From: Rhabdophis nuchalis
Taxonomy: Eukaryota; Chordata; Lepidosauria; Squamata; Natricidae
Length of the DNA: 64,000 nt
NCBI GenBank assembly: GCA_039707465.1
Contig: CM077644.1
Span: forward strand, 220,714,962 to 220,778,961
Direction of reading: 5' to 3'
This document shows positions 12,490-24,518 of this stretch, one piece after another; the stretch's first letter is position 1; each line of letters opens with the position of its first letter. The position numbers and the translations under genes are program-made. The notes below the pieces were generated by a model. It made no database searches. It was not told the DNA's origin and saw only the letters and a program-made list of their open reading frames with translations.

Positions 12490-13055
12490 ACTTAAAGTAT
12501 ATACAGCTTCACAGTGTTTTACAGCCAGAGGTAGGTTCCTACCGGTTCAGACCAGTCCGGCCAAACCAGTAGTAACTTGGTGGCCTGGGTCGCTGGAACT
12601 GGCAGTGACCCAGGCCTGCCACGCTCCTGAACCGGTTCTCCTACGGCGGTGCCATCTTGTTTTTGGGTTCTGTGCATGCGCAGAACAATTTTCATTGCAA
12701 TTTTTTTTTTCATTTTTAAAGGTATTGCACACACACAGACCTTTTTATTTGCAAATATGCAAGTGCACGGAGAGCGTGTCTAATGCGTGTCGAGTGAAGC
12801 GAGCATGTGCGTGCAAAATTTTTGCATGCACCAAACCAGCAGTAATGCCGGCAACAACACACCCCTACAGCCCTCTCTAAGTGGTTTACAGAGTCAGCAT
12901 ATTTTCCTCAATAATCTGGGTCCTCATTTTACCGACCTCAGAAGGATGTAAGGCTGTGTCAATCTTGAGCCTGGTGAGATTCCAACTGCCAAATTGCAGC
13001 CAGCAGTCAGTCAACAGAAGTAGCCTGCACTCTAACCACTGCGGCAGCAGCTCTT
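12490..13055 (-). mobile_element. tRNA-type SINE (second family), split by a hAT-like insertion
   Basis: On the minus strand it starts at about 13055 with GAGCTGCTGCCGCAGTGG, then TTAGAGTGCAGGCTACTTCT, then a box-B-like segment and a body with GTAAACCACTTAGAG. Homologous copies are at 23827, 42683, 58574 and 59555. The body continues at 12490-12525 after an interruption of about 340 bp. Confidence 0.78.
12526..12863. mobile_element. hAT-like element, family A, nested in a SINE
   Basis: Starts CAGAGGTAGGTTCCTACCGG and ends near CAACAACACACC. The SINE sequence resumes immediately after it. Flanks TTTACAGC and CCTACAGC match at 6 of 8 positions. The interior resembles the interior of the 38813-39560 element (CAGTGACC, CATGCGCAGA). 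The right boundary is uncertain by a few bases. Confidence 0.7.
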
Positions 13056-13639
13056 AAAATAAGAGTACAATATGGAAGTCATGTTAAACCTCCACTTTTA
13101 GACATAATCTTCTCCAGCAGCACCAGATGGAACAGGTATGTCTTGACTACTTTCCTAAAGCTCTAAGAGGACATTGCTGGCAAAATCTCCATAGGGAAAG
13201 AGTTACAAAGGGTGGGAGTAGCAATAGGAAAAGTCTGTTTCTGAGGCCCCATCTGTTTTCTAAAAACAAGACCCGAAGGAAAGTGACTCTATTCAATCTG
13301 ATTTAATGGGCAGATGATTTAATGGGCAGATGAGTGAGAAAAGGCAAAAGAGAATCCACCATATCACAATTAGTTCCACTGTAAAATAATTCTCAATGTT
13401 TGGAAGGTTTTAAACATTCAATCATAATCTGCCTTCCTATAACTTAAACTCATTATTTTCACATCCTGTGCTTTGGAATAACCTTCTTCTGTGCACCATT
13501 TTTTCCGGTATATAAAGAACGTTATTTTAATTGTCTTTATTTCAAATAAATACATTATTTTTGTTACCTCCTTCTTGTCTTGGAGTTTTTGGGGTGTGTT
13601 GACTTCAATTCTTCCAAATCTCAAAACATGGCCAGTTCT
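13056..13639. other. Unassigned sequence, possible old repeat
   Basis: The phrase GATTTAATGGGCAGAT occurs twice in tandem (13297-13332). No coding signal. 13100-13290 could be an old LINE 3' region but I cannot assign it. Confidence 0.3.
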
Positions 13640-14480
13640 AAGAATTCTGACCATATGTTCTCTTCCATTGTGGGAGGAGAGTTCATGGCCTTGTGTGGTA
13701 CCCCAGGGGTCAGCTCTTTTTCCTGGATATCATCTACATAAAAATACAGGGAGAAATCATATTTTGGGTAAGTTATAACCAGGAGGCTAATGATATACAT
13801 TTTCATCCCAGGCCAAAGAGGAAGTACACTGGAAATCTTGACTCAGGACCTGGAAGCTGTGAGGAATTGAATAGGGAGGTTGGGGGGGGGGGACTCAGAC
13901 TGAGACCCAACAGACAATCATTGTACAGGAGTCCTACCTGCTCCTTATGGATTGAGATTCTCTTGAAAGAGAAATGTAGAATTTGGGGAATTCTCAGGAT
14001 CTTACAACCACTTTTGGTGCAACAGGTGGAAGTAATGTCCACCAAAGACCTAGTTTGGGCAGGTCTGCTGGTTGTGATCCTTCCTGAATTGAAGACAGTG
14101 ACTCATGTCCTCTTTAAACTACTATAATTCAATCTACATGGGACTGCCATTGAAATTGATTGATTGATTGATTGATAAACTATGGATGGCACAGAATGCA
14201 GCTCTCTGCAAGCAGTACTAATGAATAAACCCTAGTATAATGCATATTTTAAGCTACTGGTATATTGATTGCCCATAGGCCTCTGGGCCCAATTCAAGGA
14301 GTGACAATTGCTCATAAAGATTTCTACTTTATGACTTTAGGTCCTTAGTACATTTGCAATTCAGGTGGAATCTACCTACCAAATGTATGCTAACCAGGAG
14401 GGAGCACTGCAAAATGGTTCCTTAGAATTAGCCTCCTCAATTCCTGAACAGATTACTCATTTAGGTCAGGATGCCCCACA
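13640..14480 (+). mobile_element. Heavily decayed L2/L3-type LINE, RT C-terminal half
   Basis: Translating across several frames gives pieces in the same order as the intact L2 protein at 49608-51422: a GTPGVSS-like stretch near 13700 (RT motif GVPQGS), IYMGLPLKL near 14125-14155 (intact copy: YMGLPLRC), WMAQNAAL near 14185 (intact: VQNAAAR), and LPIGLWAQFKE near 14270 (intact: LPVVFRVRFKV). Stops and frameshifts are frequent, so this is an ancient insertion. Small internal duplications such as (ATTG)n at 14154-14177 interrupt it. Assignment to L2 rather than a sister L3/CR1 group rests on this residue order alone. The 144-codon frame at 13693-14127 is a by-product. Confidence 0.6.
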
Positions 14481-15404
14481 CCACACTGTTAATGTTTAAA
14501 AAGGTTGTAAAACTAGTTTTCTTCCACAGGAACATGGAGAGGTTTGATTAAACAGTGGTAGGATTTCTATTGTGATTTTAACTGATTGTTGTTACAATGT
14601 TTTTTTTACTAATTGCAAGCCATTTGGAATCTTGCAAGTAGTTGGCATACAAATGACTATATAAATAAATGCATAAATGGAAGTCCACACACCTGTTGGC
14701 CATTCAGCGAGAGAAATCTGGCCATTGTTAACTCCAATAAAGCTATTGGGGAAGACTACAGTGATTTTAACATACCCTTTCCTGGAAAATACATGAAAAA
14801 TTTATCTGATGATTATCATATATTGTTTTGATAGAGCAAGCAGACTATTTTAATAAAAATTGGATGCTATTTTCCTTTAGTTTTGGATTTACCACAGAAG
14901 TGTTATGGTGAGAATTCCCATGCCAGAGATACTCTTCAATAAAGTTCATGTATAAGGCAGCAGGAAATATACAATATAACTAGCAGATACTGTTCACACA
15001 CAAGATTAGTGAAGGAAGTCAAAACATTCCAGTATTACTTTTGAATGAAAATAAGTTTGAATGACCTTTGGAGAAGTTTTAACCTGGAAAACAGCCACTT
15101 CCTTTTCCTGAGATTCAGGATGTCATTTTTATTGAAATGGGCACAGAAAACGGATGGGACTTCTATAAAATTGTATTTGATATATAAAGTTTGCATGAAT
15201 GTATTTATGATCCTGGGATAACAAGAAGTGTAGGACAGAGCTTAGTAACTACTCCAGATAGTTGTTGCAATGCAATTTACACTTGTTAAAACTGGGATCT
15301 GGCAGAAGACAGAAATCTGATTTCATGAGCAAGGCTGATTATGGTTTCTGGGTTTTAGTTTGGGAAAATAGGCAGTCATCTAACCCACTTTTTCCAATGA
15401 TAGG
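14481..15404. other. Unassigned sequence, no gene seen
   Basis: AT-rich. Frames up to 72 codons without a recognisable family. Confidence 0.4.
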
Positions 15405-15762
15405 TAAAGTTAAAGTTTTCCCCGCACATGTGTGCTAGTTGTTTCCAGCTCGAGGGAGGGGGCGGTGCTCATCTCTGTTTCAAAGCTGAAGGGCCAGCAC
15501 TGTCCGAAGATGTCTCCGTGGTCATGTGGCTGGCATGACTAAACGCCAAAGGCTCAGGGAACACTGCTACCTTCCTACCAAGGTGTTCTCTATTTTTCTA
15601 CTTCCTTCTTTTATTTGCTTTCGAACAACTAGGTTTGCAGAAGCTGGGACGAGTAACAGGAGCTCACTCAGTTATGCAGCACTAGGGATTCAAACTGCTG
15701 AACTGCCAAGCTTTCTGATCGACAAGCTCAGCATCTTAGCCACTGAGCCACTGCCTCCCCTA
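15405..15762 (-). mobile_element. Sauria-type SINE
   Basis: The plus strand reads the 3' tail first (GGTAAAGTTAAAG, then GCACATGTGTGCTAG) and ends with the tRNA-like head CACTGAGCCACTGCCTCCCC. It matches the copy at 1875-2222 along its length and appears full length. The 80-codon plus-strand frame inside it is not a gene. Confidence 0.85.
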
Positions 15763-16809
15763 TCATAACATGTTAGAAAAAGGTTTTCTGGAAACTAAAT
15801 TAGAAGTGATGCGGAAAAAAAACTTTTCTCATGTTGCCCGAAGGATCCTATAAGCCAGAGATGAAGAACCAGCATTCTGGATGCTACATGCAGAATATTA
15901 CACGCAGGGATTTATTGGAATTTTCCAACCTGACTCAGTTTCCCATCCTTGCTTTCCAATGAGTGGATGAATGGAAGAATATATTTTGTTGACAGCAAAA
16001 GAAAATGAAGCCTCCGCACCCACCCCAAACCAAATTTTAGTTCAGGATTACAGGAGCAAAATAATCATAGGTTCGTGTGTAATCCCTGTTTCTAACAACC
16101 ATATCTTGTTTTCTTCATTTGGAGCTCAGGAAGCTGTTATAATGATATACCAGAATTGTTTCCATTCCAGCTGGTTGTGATGAAAAACAAAACAAAACTT
16201 TTAAGAATCACAGACTGAACTCTCAATTTTCCTTTCCATTCCATTTTCCTTGTGTGTCACAACTTTTACATCACACTTTTGAAATGTAATGTACTAAGGC
16301 TATCTCAGCACTGGTATTTTGCTAACCACTCTCAGATTCTTTTCAGCTGAAGAACAGACTGATATAAAACAGTTTTTCTCAGACTGAGTGCCTTTCAGCA
16401 CTCTGTTCAAGTTTATTAGTGATGGGAGCAGCATATAAACCCAGTAAATAACAGGTGCCCAACAATTGGGAATATTTTATTGCCTGGTTGACAAATACCA
16501 AAATAAGAGTTTCTTCTGTTTTATTTAATTCTCCAAGCTTCGCCTTCTGGATCAGATTTTATAAAAGTGTATTTTGAAAAATGATACTTCTGTTTAGATA
16601 TTTTTTCAAAAAATATCCTTTTGACACTGAAATCCTAAATTTCTTACCTGAAATTTAATGATCTGCTATATTATATATTAAAGCCAGATGGAACAGGAAA
16701 TTATAGTGTATCAAAAGAAAACATTTTGGACATATATAATACAGGAAAATGTAACACAGTATTTAAAAACTATACATTTTTATTTTAAGATTATCAATTT
16801 ATCCTCTGT
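15763..16809. other. Unassigned sequence
   Basis: No repeat family, coding frame or RNA gene recognised. Confidence 0.4.
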
Positions 16810-16878
16810 CCATCCATCCATCCATCCATCCATCCATCCATCCATCCATCCATCCATCCATCCATCCATCTATCCATC
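16810..16878. repeat. (CATC)n microsatellite
   Basis: About 16 CATC units with one CTAT variant near the end. Frames encoding Ser-Ile-His-Pro repeats are artefacts. Confidence 0.95.
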
Positions 16879-17539
16879 TTTTCTCCTATTTGTCATAAAT
16901 TGCTGCAATGAGACGTGATTAACATAGATGGTTTCATCTTGTTTTAGTAATTTACATAAAGTTCTATCATTATAGTTATCTTTAATTTCCCTGGAGAAGT
17001 TCTATATTTCTTGAAAACACCATTCTGAATATGCCCTATGGATGTTTATATGACAATTATATCTCTTGACACATTTAGGGGGAAATCAGCAGGAGTCTGT
17101 AGTACTTTCACAATATTTTTTTATTTATTAAAAAGCATAAGCTTTGCAAACCACAATTCTATTTTATCATATGTATGGAGTGCAATGTTATTAATATCAT
17201 TGTAATACATAGCAAACTGTTTCACCATAAAATGGAAGATTCTGATAAGGTGAATTAGGTGACTGCTTAATAAGTTATTCAGGTGTAAACAATTCTGGAC
17301 AACTCCACAGAGTTTCTTTTTAATCTCAAGAGATTAAATCGAAAGAGATTTGGACTAATCTAAAGAGATTTGGACTAAACTTGGACAATACTATGTCCAG
17401 TATTACCAATACTGGTAATACTGGGATAAAACCTGTTTTGCACTTCATCTGAAGCAAAATGAAAAATCACTAGATCCAGTGGTTCCAGGACCCACAGCCA
17501 TTAAGTCTTGCTAGGACTGACCCACATGCACTCAGTCTT
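16879..17539. other. Unassigned sequence with small duplications
   Basis: AGAGATTTGGACTAA is duplicated in tandem at 17342-17378. Just after it CCAGTATTACC and GGTAATACTGG (17397-17424) form an 11-bp perfect hairpin with a 6-base loop. No gene. Confidence 0.45.
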
Positions 17540-18260
17540 GCTAGAACTGGACCTAAGTCTGTTCTTAGAACTTACTTACACACCCATATTTTGGTTGATC
17601 TAGGATGGAGATATATAATTGAGTATCATCAGCATACTGATAATATCTAACCCCATACCATTGGATGACTTTGCCCAGAAGGCTCCTGTAGATAACCAAA
17701 GGTAGAGAGAGAGAATGGAATCCCACAAAATAGGTGCTTAAGGCTAGATCTTCCCCTCATCAATGCTAACTAGAACTGACTGTGAAAGAAAGAGAAGAAC
17801 CACTGTGGCACAGTTTTACTGACTTCCAATCCCCTGAGTTGGTTCTGGAAGACACTATGAATAAAAACCACTGACAAATCAAGGAGGGCTAGGATGGATG
17901 TATTACTATTTTGTCCTTGAAGAGATTATCAGCAAGTATAATCAATTCTGTCTCAACACAATATCTAGGACTGAACCTTGACCAAAGTGCCCAGAACTTC
18001 CTTCACAGCCCTCTGAATCTACAGCACAACCACATTTTCAACAACTTGGAAATTGGTCAGTATTGTTAGTGATAGTTTCTTGGGGAGAGGACAAACCACT
18101 GTCTCCTTAAGGACAAGGGACACCAGCCAGGCAAGCAAGTTTATCCATCAGGTTGTACATACATTGTTGATAGCAAGATGCAAGTCTTCCTTTGGTCTCT
18201 TTTTCCCTATGTAGGACTGAATTATCTCTCACATATTTTTCCACCACTCTAAATACTTGT
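17540..18260 (-). mobile_element. Ancient L2/L3-type reverse transcriptase fossil
   Basis: The minus strand through about 17697-17590 translates as IYRSLLGKVIQWYGVRYY followed by QYADDTQLYISI. This is the RT palm with the catalytic YADD box and the preceding helix; the younger L2 at 49608 has TYMKPLGEIIRGFGVEYHLYADDTQLYIS in that place. Further 5' on the same strand (about 17890-17800) an ALLDLSVVF-like phrase corresponds to the LLDLSAAFD motif, then VPQWFFSFF corresponds to [10 protein letters not shown]. Stops and indels are common, so it is long dead. The ancient state and YADDTQLY box fit L2 or the related L3 group. Confidence 0.7.
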
Positions 18261-20684
18261 CATCCATATTTTGCAATTTGAAAAAGCCCTATGGCAAGAT
18301 TCTCCCCCGCCCCTCCTCTTGTGTTGGAACTTAAATGTACAAAGTGCTGGAGAAATGATTTTGTATTGAAGAAGAGTATTCATAAACATCCCATGGTGAC
18401 TGTAATGTGAGAACATCACATTTCATCCATGAAAGCAAATTCTCTTTCCAACACTCATAGAAAAAAATATCAATTGAGGTGGTGTTTAGTTTTTTTTGCC
18501 TATCATTTAAAGTAAGATACATGGACATCCCACTAACCAGCGAAGCTTGTAGAAGAAAAATGAAAAAGAATGAAGGACATATACATATTGTGATATATAT
18601 TTTTATTTGTCTTGTCAAATAAAAAATATTGTTTTTGAATGCACTGCAAAATGTTGTGAACTTGAGGTAAATATTTTAGAAGCAGATCTTGAACTGAATT
18701 GTATGAAAATGTTTGGTTGAGGGTGATTTCCTCCCAGCCCACCCTGCCTGGGTTTTTAAATCTTAATTGAAATGGTAATAAAAACAGTCCTTTGAAATAA
18801 ACATAAATTTAGTTTATCATAGTATATCATAGTCACTTATTATATAACTTACCTGTACCATCCAGACTGGTAGTAAAGAAGATTTGCATACTTTCTCCTA
18901 CAAGTCAATCAGTAGCATCTGTGGCGATAATTATATTGCATTTTTCATAAGGCTATTTAGGTTTGTTAATAATTCATCTTGTGATAAAAGAGAGATTGTA
19001 TTTTTTGTGCATATGTTTTTTCCTAAATAAATTATTTATAGTTTATTTTTCTCAGTAAATAATGCCAGTTATGTTTACTTTTGTCACTGTCTATATTAGC
19101 TTTTGGATGGCGGTTTTGTATCCCAAGAATTCCAGGAAAGTTCTCTGTATTTTTCTGTCATCCCTATAATGGAAGGAGACATATGAGACTAATGCTTTTT
19201 TAAAACTCTGAACCTCTTTAAAGCCTTACACTATGCTTCCTTAATCAAGGCAAGCTGAAAACATTGAAATGTATTGTAAACTATCAAAAATCATTCAGGT
19301 CATATTTGGCATTAGTCCAATATGAGCAAGCAGTTGATTGCAGAAAAACCAAATAAAACAACAGAATGTTATTAAACTAAGAACAATAAGAATAGCTTAA
19401 AATAACATGGATAATATAGCATTATTGTCTCCTCCTCTTCTCCCCAGCTTTCTGACTGCTTGTCTCAGGACTAAAAGCCTGAATTTGTACAAATTCATAC
19501 ATAACAGTCAAAGAAACACAAGCAGATGAATCCTGGAGTAGAGAAAAACATTCTACCTAATAAGGGTAGATGTATCTTGAGCCATTCTTAGTATAATTAA
19601 TAATAAATCCTTACAGTAATATTTAGTTACTAATAATTTGTTACTCATATTTGTTGTTAAGACCAAGTTCTCTTTACCAAATACCGTTGTTTTCATCTGG
19701 AAAAAATAAGTCAATTGATTAGAATGGCTATGCCTCTCCTTTCCTTCAGGCTATGGATGGTAAACAGCGTTCAAGAAAAAAATTAAAAGCATAAAAGAAT
19801 TCCAGCCAAATAAAGTTGTTCTTGTTTTGTGATTGCATGTATTTTGTGACAGTAGAACTATCCATTTAACAGTGAGCCAAAAGTTCTTTTTCTTAAAAAA
19901 AAAGTACAGTTTCTTCAAAATTGCTGTTTTCTGTGAGTCTCTGGTTGGTTACGGTGGTCGGATTAGTTTTGTGAAAATGTTCCACTTCTTCAACTTCAGA
20001 TTTATTTATTTGTATTGCCATTTCAACTCATTTAGCGGAGAGGGCAGAAAATGCAATTATATTCCTAGGTATATATTTCAGTTGGAAGTACACATCGTTC
20101 TGCCTTCTAAGAAAAGTGAAGCCAATCCACCTGGATATACCTCAGTTTTGGCTAGATGACTTCAGACTTATAACCATGCCATGAAGATGCCTGCCTATCC
20201 CTTTTCATTAATATGTCTTGACATGTCCTCATGACATTGTCTTCTGTGACAATGTTGTTGTTTTGAAATAAGAAATCAAGCACAAATAGACTTGTGTGGC
20301 TGCTTTGTCAGATATTTTTTAGATTAATATCTTTCAAATACAGGGCCCTGATCCTTTTCTTCTAGCTAAATATCATTCGCATCATTCTCTCAGTTACAGT
20401 TACTTGGTTTAGCTAATTGGCTATTTCTCTTGGCCTTTGCTTTAGAATTTAGTTAGCCCTTTCTGGGCCTTTTAGGTTCTTGAAGACTTGTGCAGGCTAA
20501 GGAACTGTCCTTTCTTCCTTTTGGTCTGCACAGTCTTTACTCCTAGTGTTATTGTCACGTAGCCTTTTGTTTTGGGTTGAAGGGATTTCTAGAATAATTA
20601 AGAGGCAGGGAGGTTGGTGGGTTTGTATATCTGTTGAAAATAAGTTTGGAACTCATATGTTTTAATTTCTTTGTTTCTTTCTGT
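18261..20684. other. Unassigned 2.4-kb stretch, no gene seen
   Basis: AT-rich sequence with frames up to 108 codons that show no domain. No SINE or terminal repeat recognised. Confidence 0.4.
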
Positions 20685-20775
20685 TTTGTTTTTATATTTC
20701 TCTTTGCTCTTTCCTTTTCTTTCCGTTCCTTTCCTTTCCTTTCTCCCTCCCCTCCTCCCTCCCCCTCCTCCCTTT
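20685..20775. repeat. Pyrimidine tract (TTTCC/CTCC-rich)
   Basis: Irregular TTTCC and CCTCCC units on the plus strand. The 74-codon minus-strand Gly/Arg/Lys frame is its shadow. Confidence 0.8.
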
Positions 20776-21466
20776 TTATTAGATTTGGGCTTTTTTACAT
20801 ATAAAATATTTAATAAAAACATTTTTTAAAAAGTTAGATCTTGCCCCATTGTGTAATTGCCGTGAATTCTCTTTCTCTAGTTCCTTTATCCACACTGAAT
20901 TCACCTCTTACCTTCTCCTGTTCAGTCATGCCTTTCCTGCCAGCTAGTCCTTCCTTTTATCTTAAAGACTTTGGGGGGAAGATATGAATCCAAGCAGAGT
21001 TGACGTGGGGACATGGTTTCATCCCCTTTGTCCAAACAGCTATTAATAACAGCCTGTGTGGACCCAGGCAAGAAAAGGCTGGTCTAGTCCGATCAGGCTA
21101 GTGCACTATGGCTGAGGGGAAAGCCACTCTGGCCAAAATAATTAGAGGGTTGTGACTTGGCCTTTTTCTTCCAGAAAGGGCTTGTTTGAGCTGGTCACAG
21201 TTGAGTTGGCTAGGCAGGTCTTAAAAAAAGTGGAGGGGATATTTCTGGTGAGACTGATGGTATATCTCAACAGACTAAGCTATGTGTGTCTCTGGTGGTA
21301 ATATCTGCAGGCTGGATTGCACTATTCTACTGTGGGCCCAAAAAGCATAGGGAAGGCTGTTTTAGGCTGATTTATTGGGCCACTTAACAACAGTTTTTAT
21401 AGTTTTAAAAATATAACTGTTTTACCAATAGTTATCAATATTTTTGATATTGATAAAAATATCAAT
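20776..21466. other. Unassigned sequence
   Basis: No recognised feature. Ends in a small TATTGATA/TATCAATA palindrome near 21445-21465. Confidence 0.4.
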
Positions 21467-21700
21467 ATGGGTCTTATTTTCTTTTGACCCCCGAAATAAG
21501 CACTTGGTCTTATTTTTGGAAAGGTCTTATTATTTTTGAGATGCAGGAGGTGGTGAGCGTGGTCACCTCATGGCTGCTGCTGTGCTGCAATATTTTCAGG
21601 GAGGGCTTATTTTGGGGGGAGTGCTTATTTTAGCACATGCGCTCAAAAGCCCGATTGGGCTTATTATCTGGGGAGGTCTTATTTTCAGGGAAACAGAGTA
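21467..21700. repeat. Interspersed repeat with GGTCTTATTTT motifs
   Basis: GGTCTTATTTT-like or GGCTTATTTTGGG phrases recur five times, ending with TTTTCAGGGAAACAGAGTA. Repeats of this type with a TTTTCGGGGAAACA end are common in reptile genomes. I cannot place it in a superfamily. The ends are not clean inverted repeats here and no target duplication was found. Confidence 0.5.
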
Positions 21701-21933
21701 CTATTTTAAAATTGTTTTAGCTTCATTGTATGCAACCAGAGTCACTTTTAGCTATATAAAATGGAAAAATAAAAAAATAAAATGAAACTTCAAAACAAAA
21801 CAAAAACCCTAGCTAACTGAGCTCTTTGTCTTGTGACTATCTCAAAACAAAGGCCATTTAAATTCATTTTTAGTTGACAAGAGTTGTTTCCTAACACAGT
21901 ATTTGCCATATACTTCCTCAGTAATGATACAAT

Positions 21934-22113
21934 CAGTGGTGGGTTTCAAATTTTTTAGAACCTACTCTGTAGGTGTGGCCTATTTTGTGGGCGTGGCTTG
22001 GCAGTCATGTGACAGGGTGGGAGTGGCCACCTTTTAAAATGTGATGAAACTCATTTAACAACACTCTTGCTTAGCAACCAAAATTTTGGGCTCAATTGTG
22101 ATGATAAATTTTT

Positions 22114-22161
<48 letters not shown>

Positions 22162-22341
22162 TCCTTTCCTTTCCTTTTCTTCCTTCCTTTCCTTTCCTTT
22201 CCTTTCCTTCCCGTTGGGTCACTGGCAGTGGCAGGCCAGATTTACTTCCAGGTACGCCGGTGGAACCCCCTCTCACCGGTTCTCTAAATTTCACCAACCG
22301 GCTCTCGCGAGTAGGTGCGAGCCTGCAGAAACCCACCATTG
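21934..22341. mobile_element. hAT-like element, family A, with internal TTTC expansion
   Basis: Starts CAGTGGTGGGTTTC and ends GAAACCCACCATTG, inverted repeats with 13 of 14 matches. A perfect 8-bp duplication GATACAAT flanks it (21926-21933 and 22342-22349). The interior has GGGCGTGGCTTGG, a segment (22040-22098, TTGCTTAGCAACC) resembling the separate repeat at 36400-36715, and an expanded TTTC tract. Long Phe/Leu/Ser frames across it are artefacts. Confidence 0.92.
22113..22210. repeat. (TTTC)n to (TTTCC)n microsatellite
   Basis: About 13 TTTC units grading into TTTCC units, lying entirely inside the hAT-like element, so the expansion came after the insertion or travelled with it. Confidence 0.95.
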
Positions 22342-22349
22342 GATACAAT

Positions 22350-23826
22350 CAGCAGTTGAGAACTGCCCTGCTCCTACAGGCCACTTCAGGCTACTGTGGT
22401 TTCATTTTTCTTCAGTTGTGTGCTTCTGGACTGATTTGGCCAGGTGTATCTGTATCACCCCAAGCTTCTAAGCTTCTCTTAGCTTCACAGGCTGGTGAAG
22501 TTAGAGATATTAGTTTGGCTGTCCTTTCTTTGAAGTCTCACTTTCTTTATTGGGATTCACTTTCATTAGAGGCAGCAACATTATTATATTTAATTGAAAG
22601 TAATTTACCAATAAACTTGCTGAAATATGGTAAGAGAGCTATATGATAAATTTTTTGTTAATGGGAGGTTGCTTTCTTAAATTCAGGAGCTTCTGGGCAA
22701 GAGCATTCAGGGACATGGGAGTAAAAATTTGCAAGATGGCAAAGACTCCTTCCTCCATTTTTGGATAATGTTAGCTGACATCTTTCACAACTTTTTATTA
22801 TTTTGTTTCATGTGCCATAAAATGAAGTGTCATGCTACTTTCCATTTTATTTCTTCATAAAAATTATTCATAATGTAACACAAAATAAAATTCATCTGTA
22901 AAAAATTGTTCTGCGTGCCCTGAAAGACAAATTAATTATAATGTATAACTCTGGCTTTTAAAAATATCCAGAATTCAGCTGACCTTTCCTGTTTCTTCCA
23001 TTTTGTTTTTGTTTTACTTTTGGATTTTCGCCTGCCAAGAAAAGATACAAAGCAGGCATGTCAAGCCATTGAATATATAATAAATCTTAACTGCAAAACA
23101 AAATTCTAACATAGCTGGCCAACTTTTGAAAAGGCAGAACAATTGGGCAGTTGATATCTCTGTCCCATACAAGATAATCCAACATCACCTCCAGAAGAAT
23201 GGAAAATCCCCAGTAAAATAATTGTGTTAATGTAACAGTTATAGTGTTTCTTTCATTATAAACCTTTGGAAGTCCATGAAGATCATGGTGACTATAATAT
23301 TTAGACAGCTGCATTTTCCAAAAGAAACCAACCCATCCAATTTGTTTTTTTTTGCAGGAAAGATGGTTTCACCTTTGTGAGTGACAGATAATGCCTGGAG
23401 ATGCTGATTTTCAGTAGTGGCATCTGCCCAGTGGGAAAGCCTTCTCCTAGAAGAAAGATTATCCTCTCTTTGAAAGCTTTCTGGAGGCTAATAAAAGGGA
23501 GCTCTTAGAGAAAGCATTTGGAGAATAGACTCATGCTATGTATTTTTAGCGATTGGATTACTGAATTTATGTTTTAATTCTATTTAATTTACCTTCATGT
23601 TTATTTTGATTAGCGTGGGCATTTTATGATTATAAGAATAACAAGAATCTTAGCAGATTATGGCAAAGTATCCAATTCAACAGAGCAAACTGCCTTCCAG
23701 AACGTTAAAGAAAATGATCAGATTAAAAAAAATATTTATTGTGATTCTTAAAAAAAACAAGAGAGTGATACTCCAAACAGCAACTAACATTTCCACAGAG
23801 AACCTGTCTTTCATGCTCATCCTATA
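22350..23826. other. Unassigned sequence
   Basis: AT-rich. No element ends, SINE heads or coding signal seen. Confidence 0.4.
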
Positions 23827-24062
23827 ACAATAACACTTGGACTTAAATACAGCTTTACAGTGCTTTACAGTCCTCTCTAAGCGGTTTACAGAGTCAGCAT
23901 ATTGGCTCCCGACAATCTGGGTCCTCATTTTACCCACCTCAGAAGGATGGAAGGCTGAGTCAACCTTGAGCCTGGTGAAATTGCAGGCAGCCAGCAGTCA
24001 GCAGAAGTAGCCCACTGTACTGCAGTACTGCACTCTAACCACTGTGCCACCACGGCTCATAC
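23827..24062 (-). mobile_element. tRNA-type SINE, second family
   Basis: The minus-strand head is GAGCCGTGGTGGCACAGTGG followed by TTAGAGTGCAGTACTGCAG. The body contains TTGACTCAGCCTTCCATCC and GTAAACCGCTTAGAG, and the tail has TGCTATT-like units at 23827-23850. It is homologous to the copy at 58574 on the other strand. Confidence 0.85.
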
Positions 24063-24201
24063 GTTTTCATTATAGGACATACCGGTACTGAAATTCTTTG
24101 GAAAAATGTACTTCTCTGCCATTACGAAGGATGCAGATATTCCACCTGGAGAGTCCTAGCAGAATCTCAAACACTTTCTGTAATGTTAGAATTATCTAAG
24201 A

Positions 24202-24321
24202 CAGGGGTCTCCAACCTTTGCAACTTTAAGTCTGAAGGACTTCAGCTCTCAAAAAGCTGGCTGGAGAAGTCTGGGAACTGAAGTCCTTCAGACTTAAAGT
24301 TGCAAAGGTTGGAGACCCCTG
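24202..24321. mobile_element. Foldback MITE, family C, near-perfect hairpin
   Basis: Starts CAGGGGTCTCCAACCTTTGC and ends with its exact reverse complement. The complementary arms run for about 45 bases (through TTAAGTCTGAAGGACTTCAG) around a short centre. A perfect 8-bp duplication ATCTAAGA flanks it (24194-24201 and 24322-24329). At 120 bp it is nearly all inverted repeat. Confidence 0.95.
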
Positions 24322-24518
24322 ATCTAAGAGGTTTCTATGCATCATGAACGAATGGACATTTTCATATAAAGGGCACAGTCTATTAACATTTTACATGCTG
24401 CTTTCTCTTGTATTTTCCACCCGCCTGTACTATGTAAATTGGGGCATATTCTATGTTTTTGTGTTCTGTGTATGAGGAATCTTACTGAAAAATCTCCATT
24501 CTGATTCCATAACCAAAA

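Noticed and set aside
12227..12880. 217-codon plus-strand frame
   Set aside because: It crosses a CR1 fragment, an L2 tail, a SINE and a hAT-like element, so it cannot be one gene.
13693..14127. 144-codon frame as a host gene
   Set aside because: It lies within a decayed LINE; fragments of the L2 protein are found in order across its frames.
22067..22646. 134- and 186-codon frames starting with Phe/Leu/Ser repeats
   Set aside because: They originate in the TTTC tract of a hAT-like element and run into unassigned DNA.
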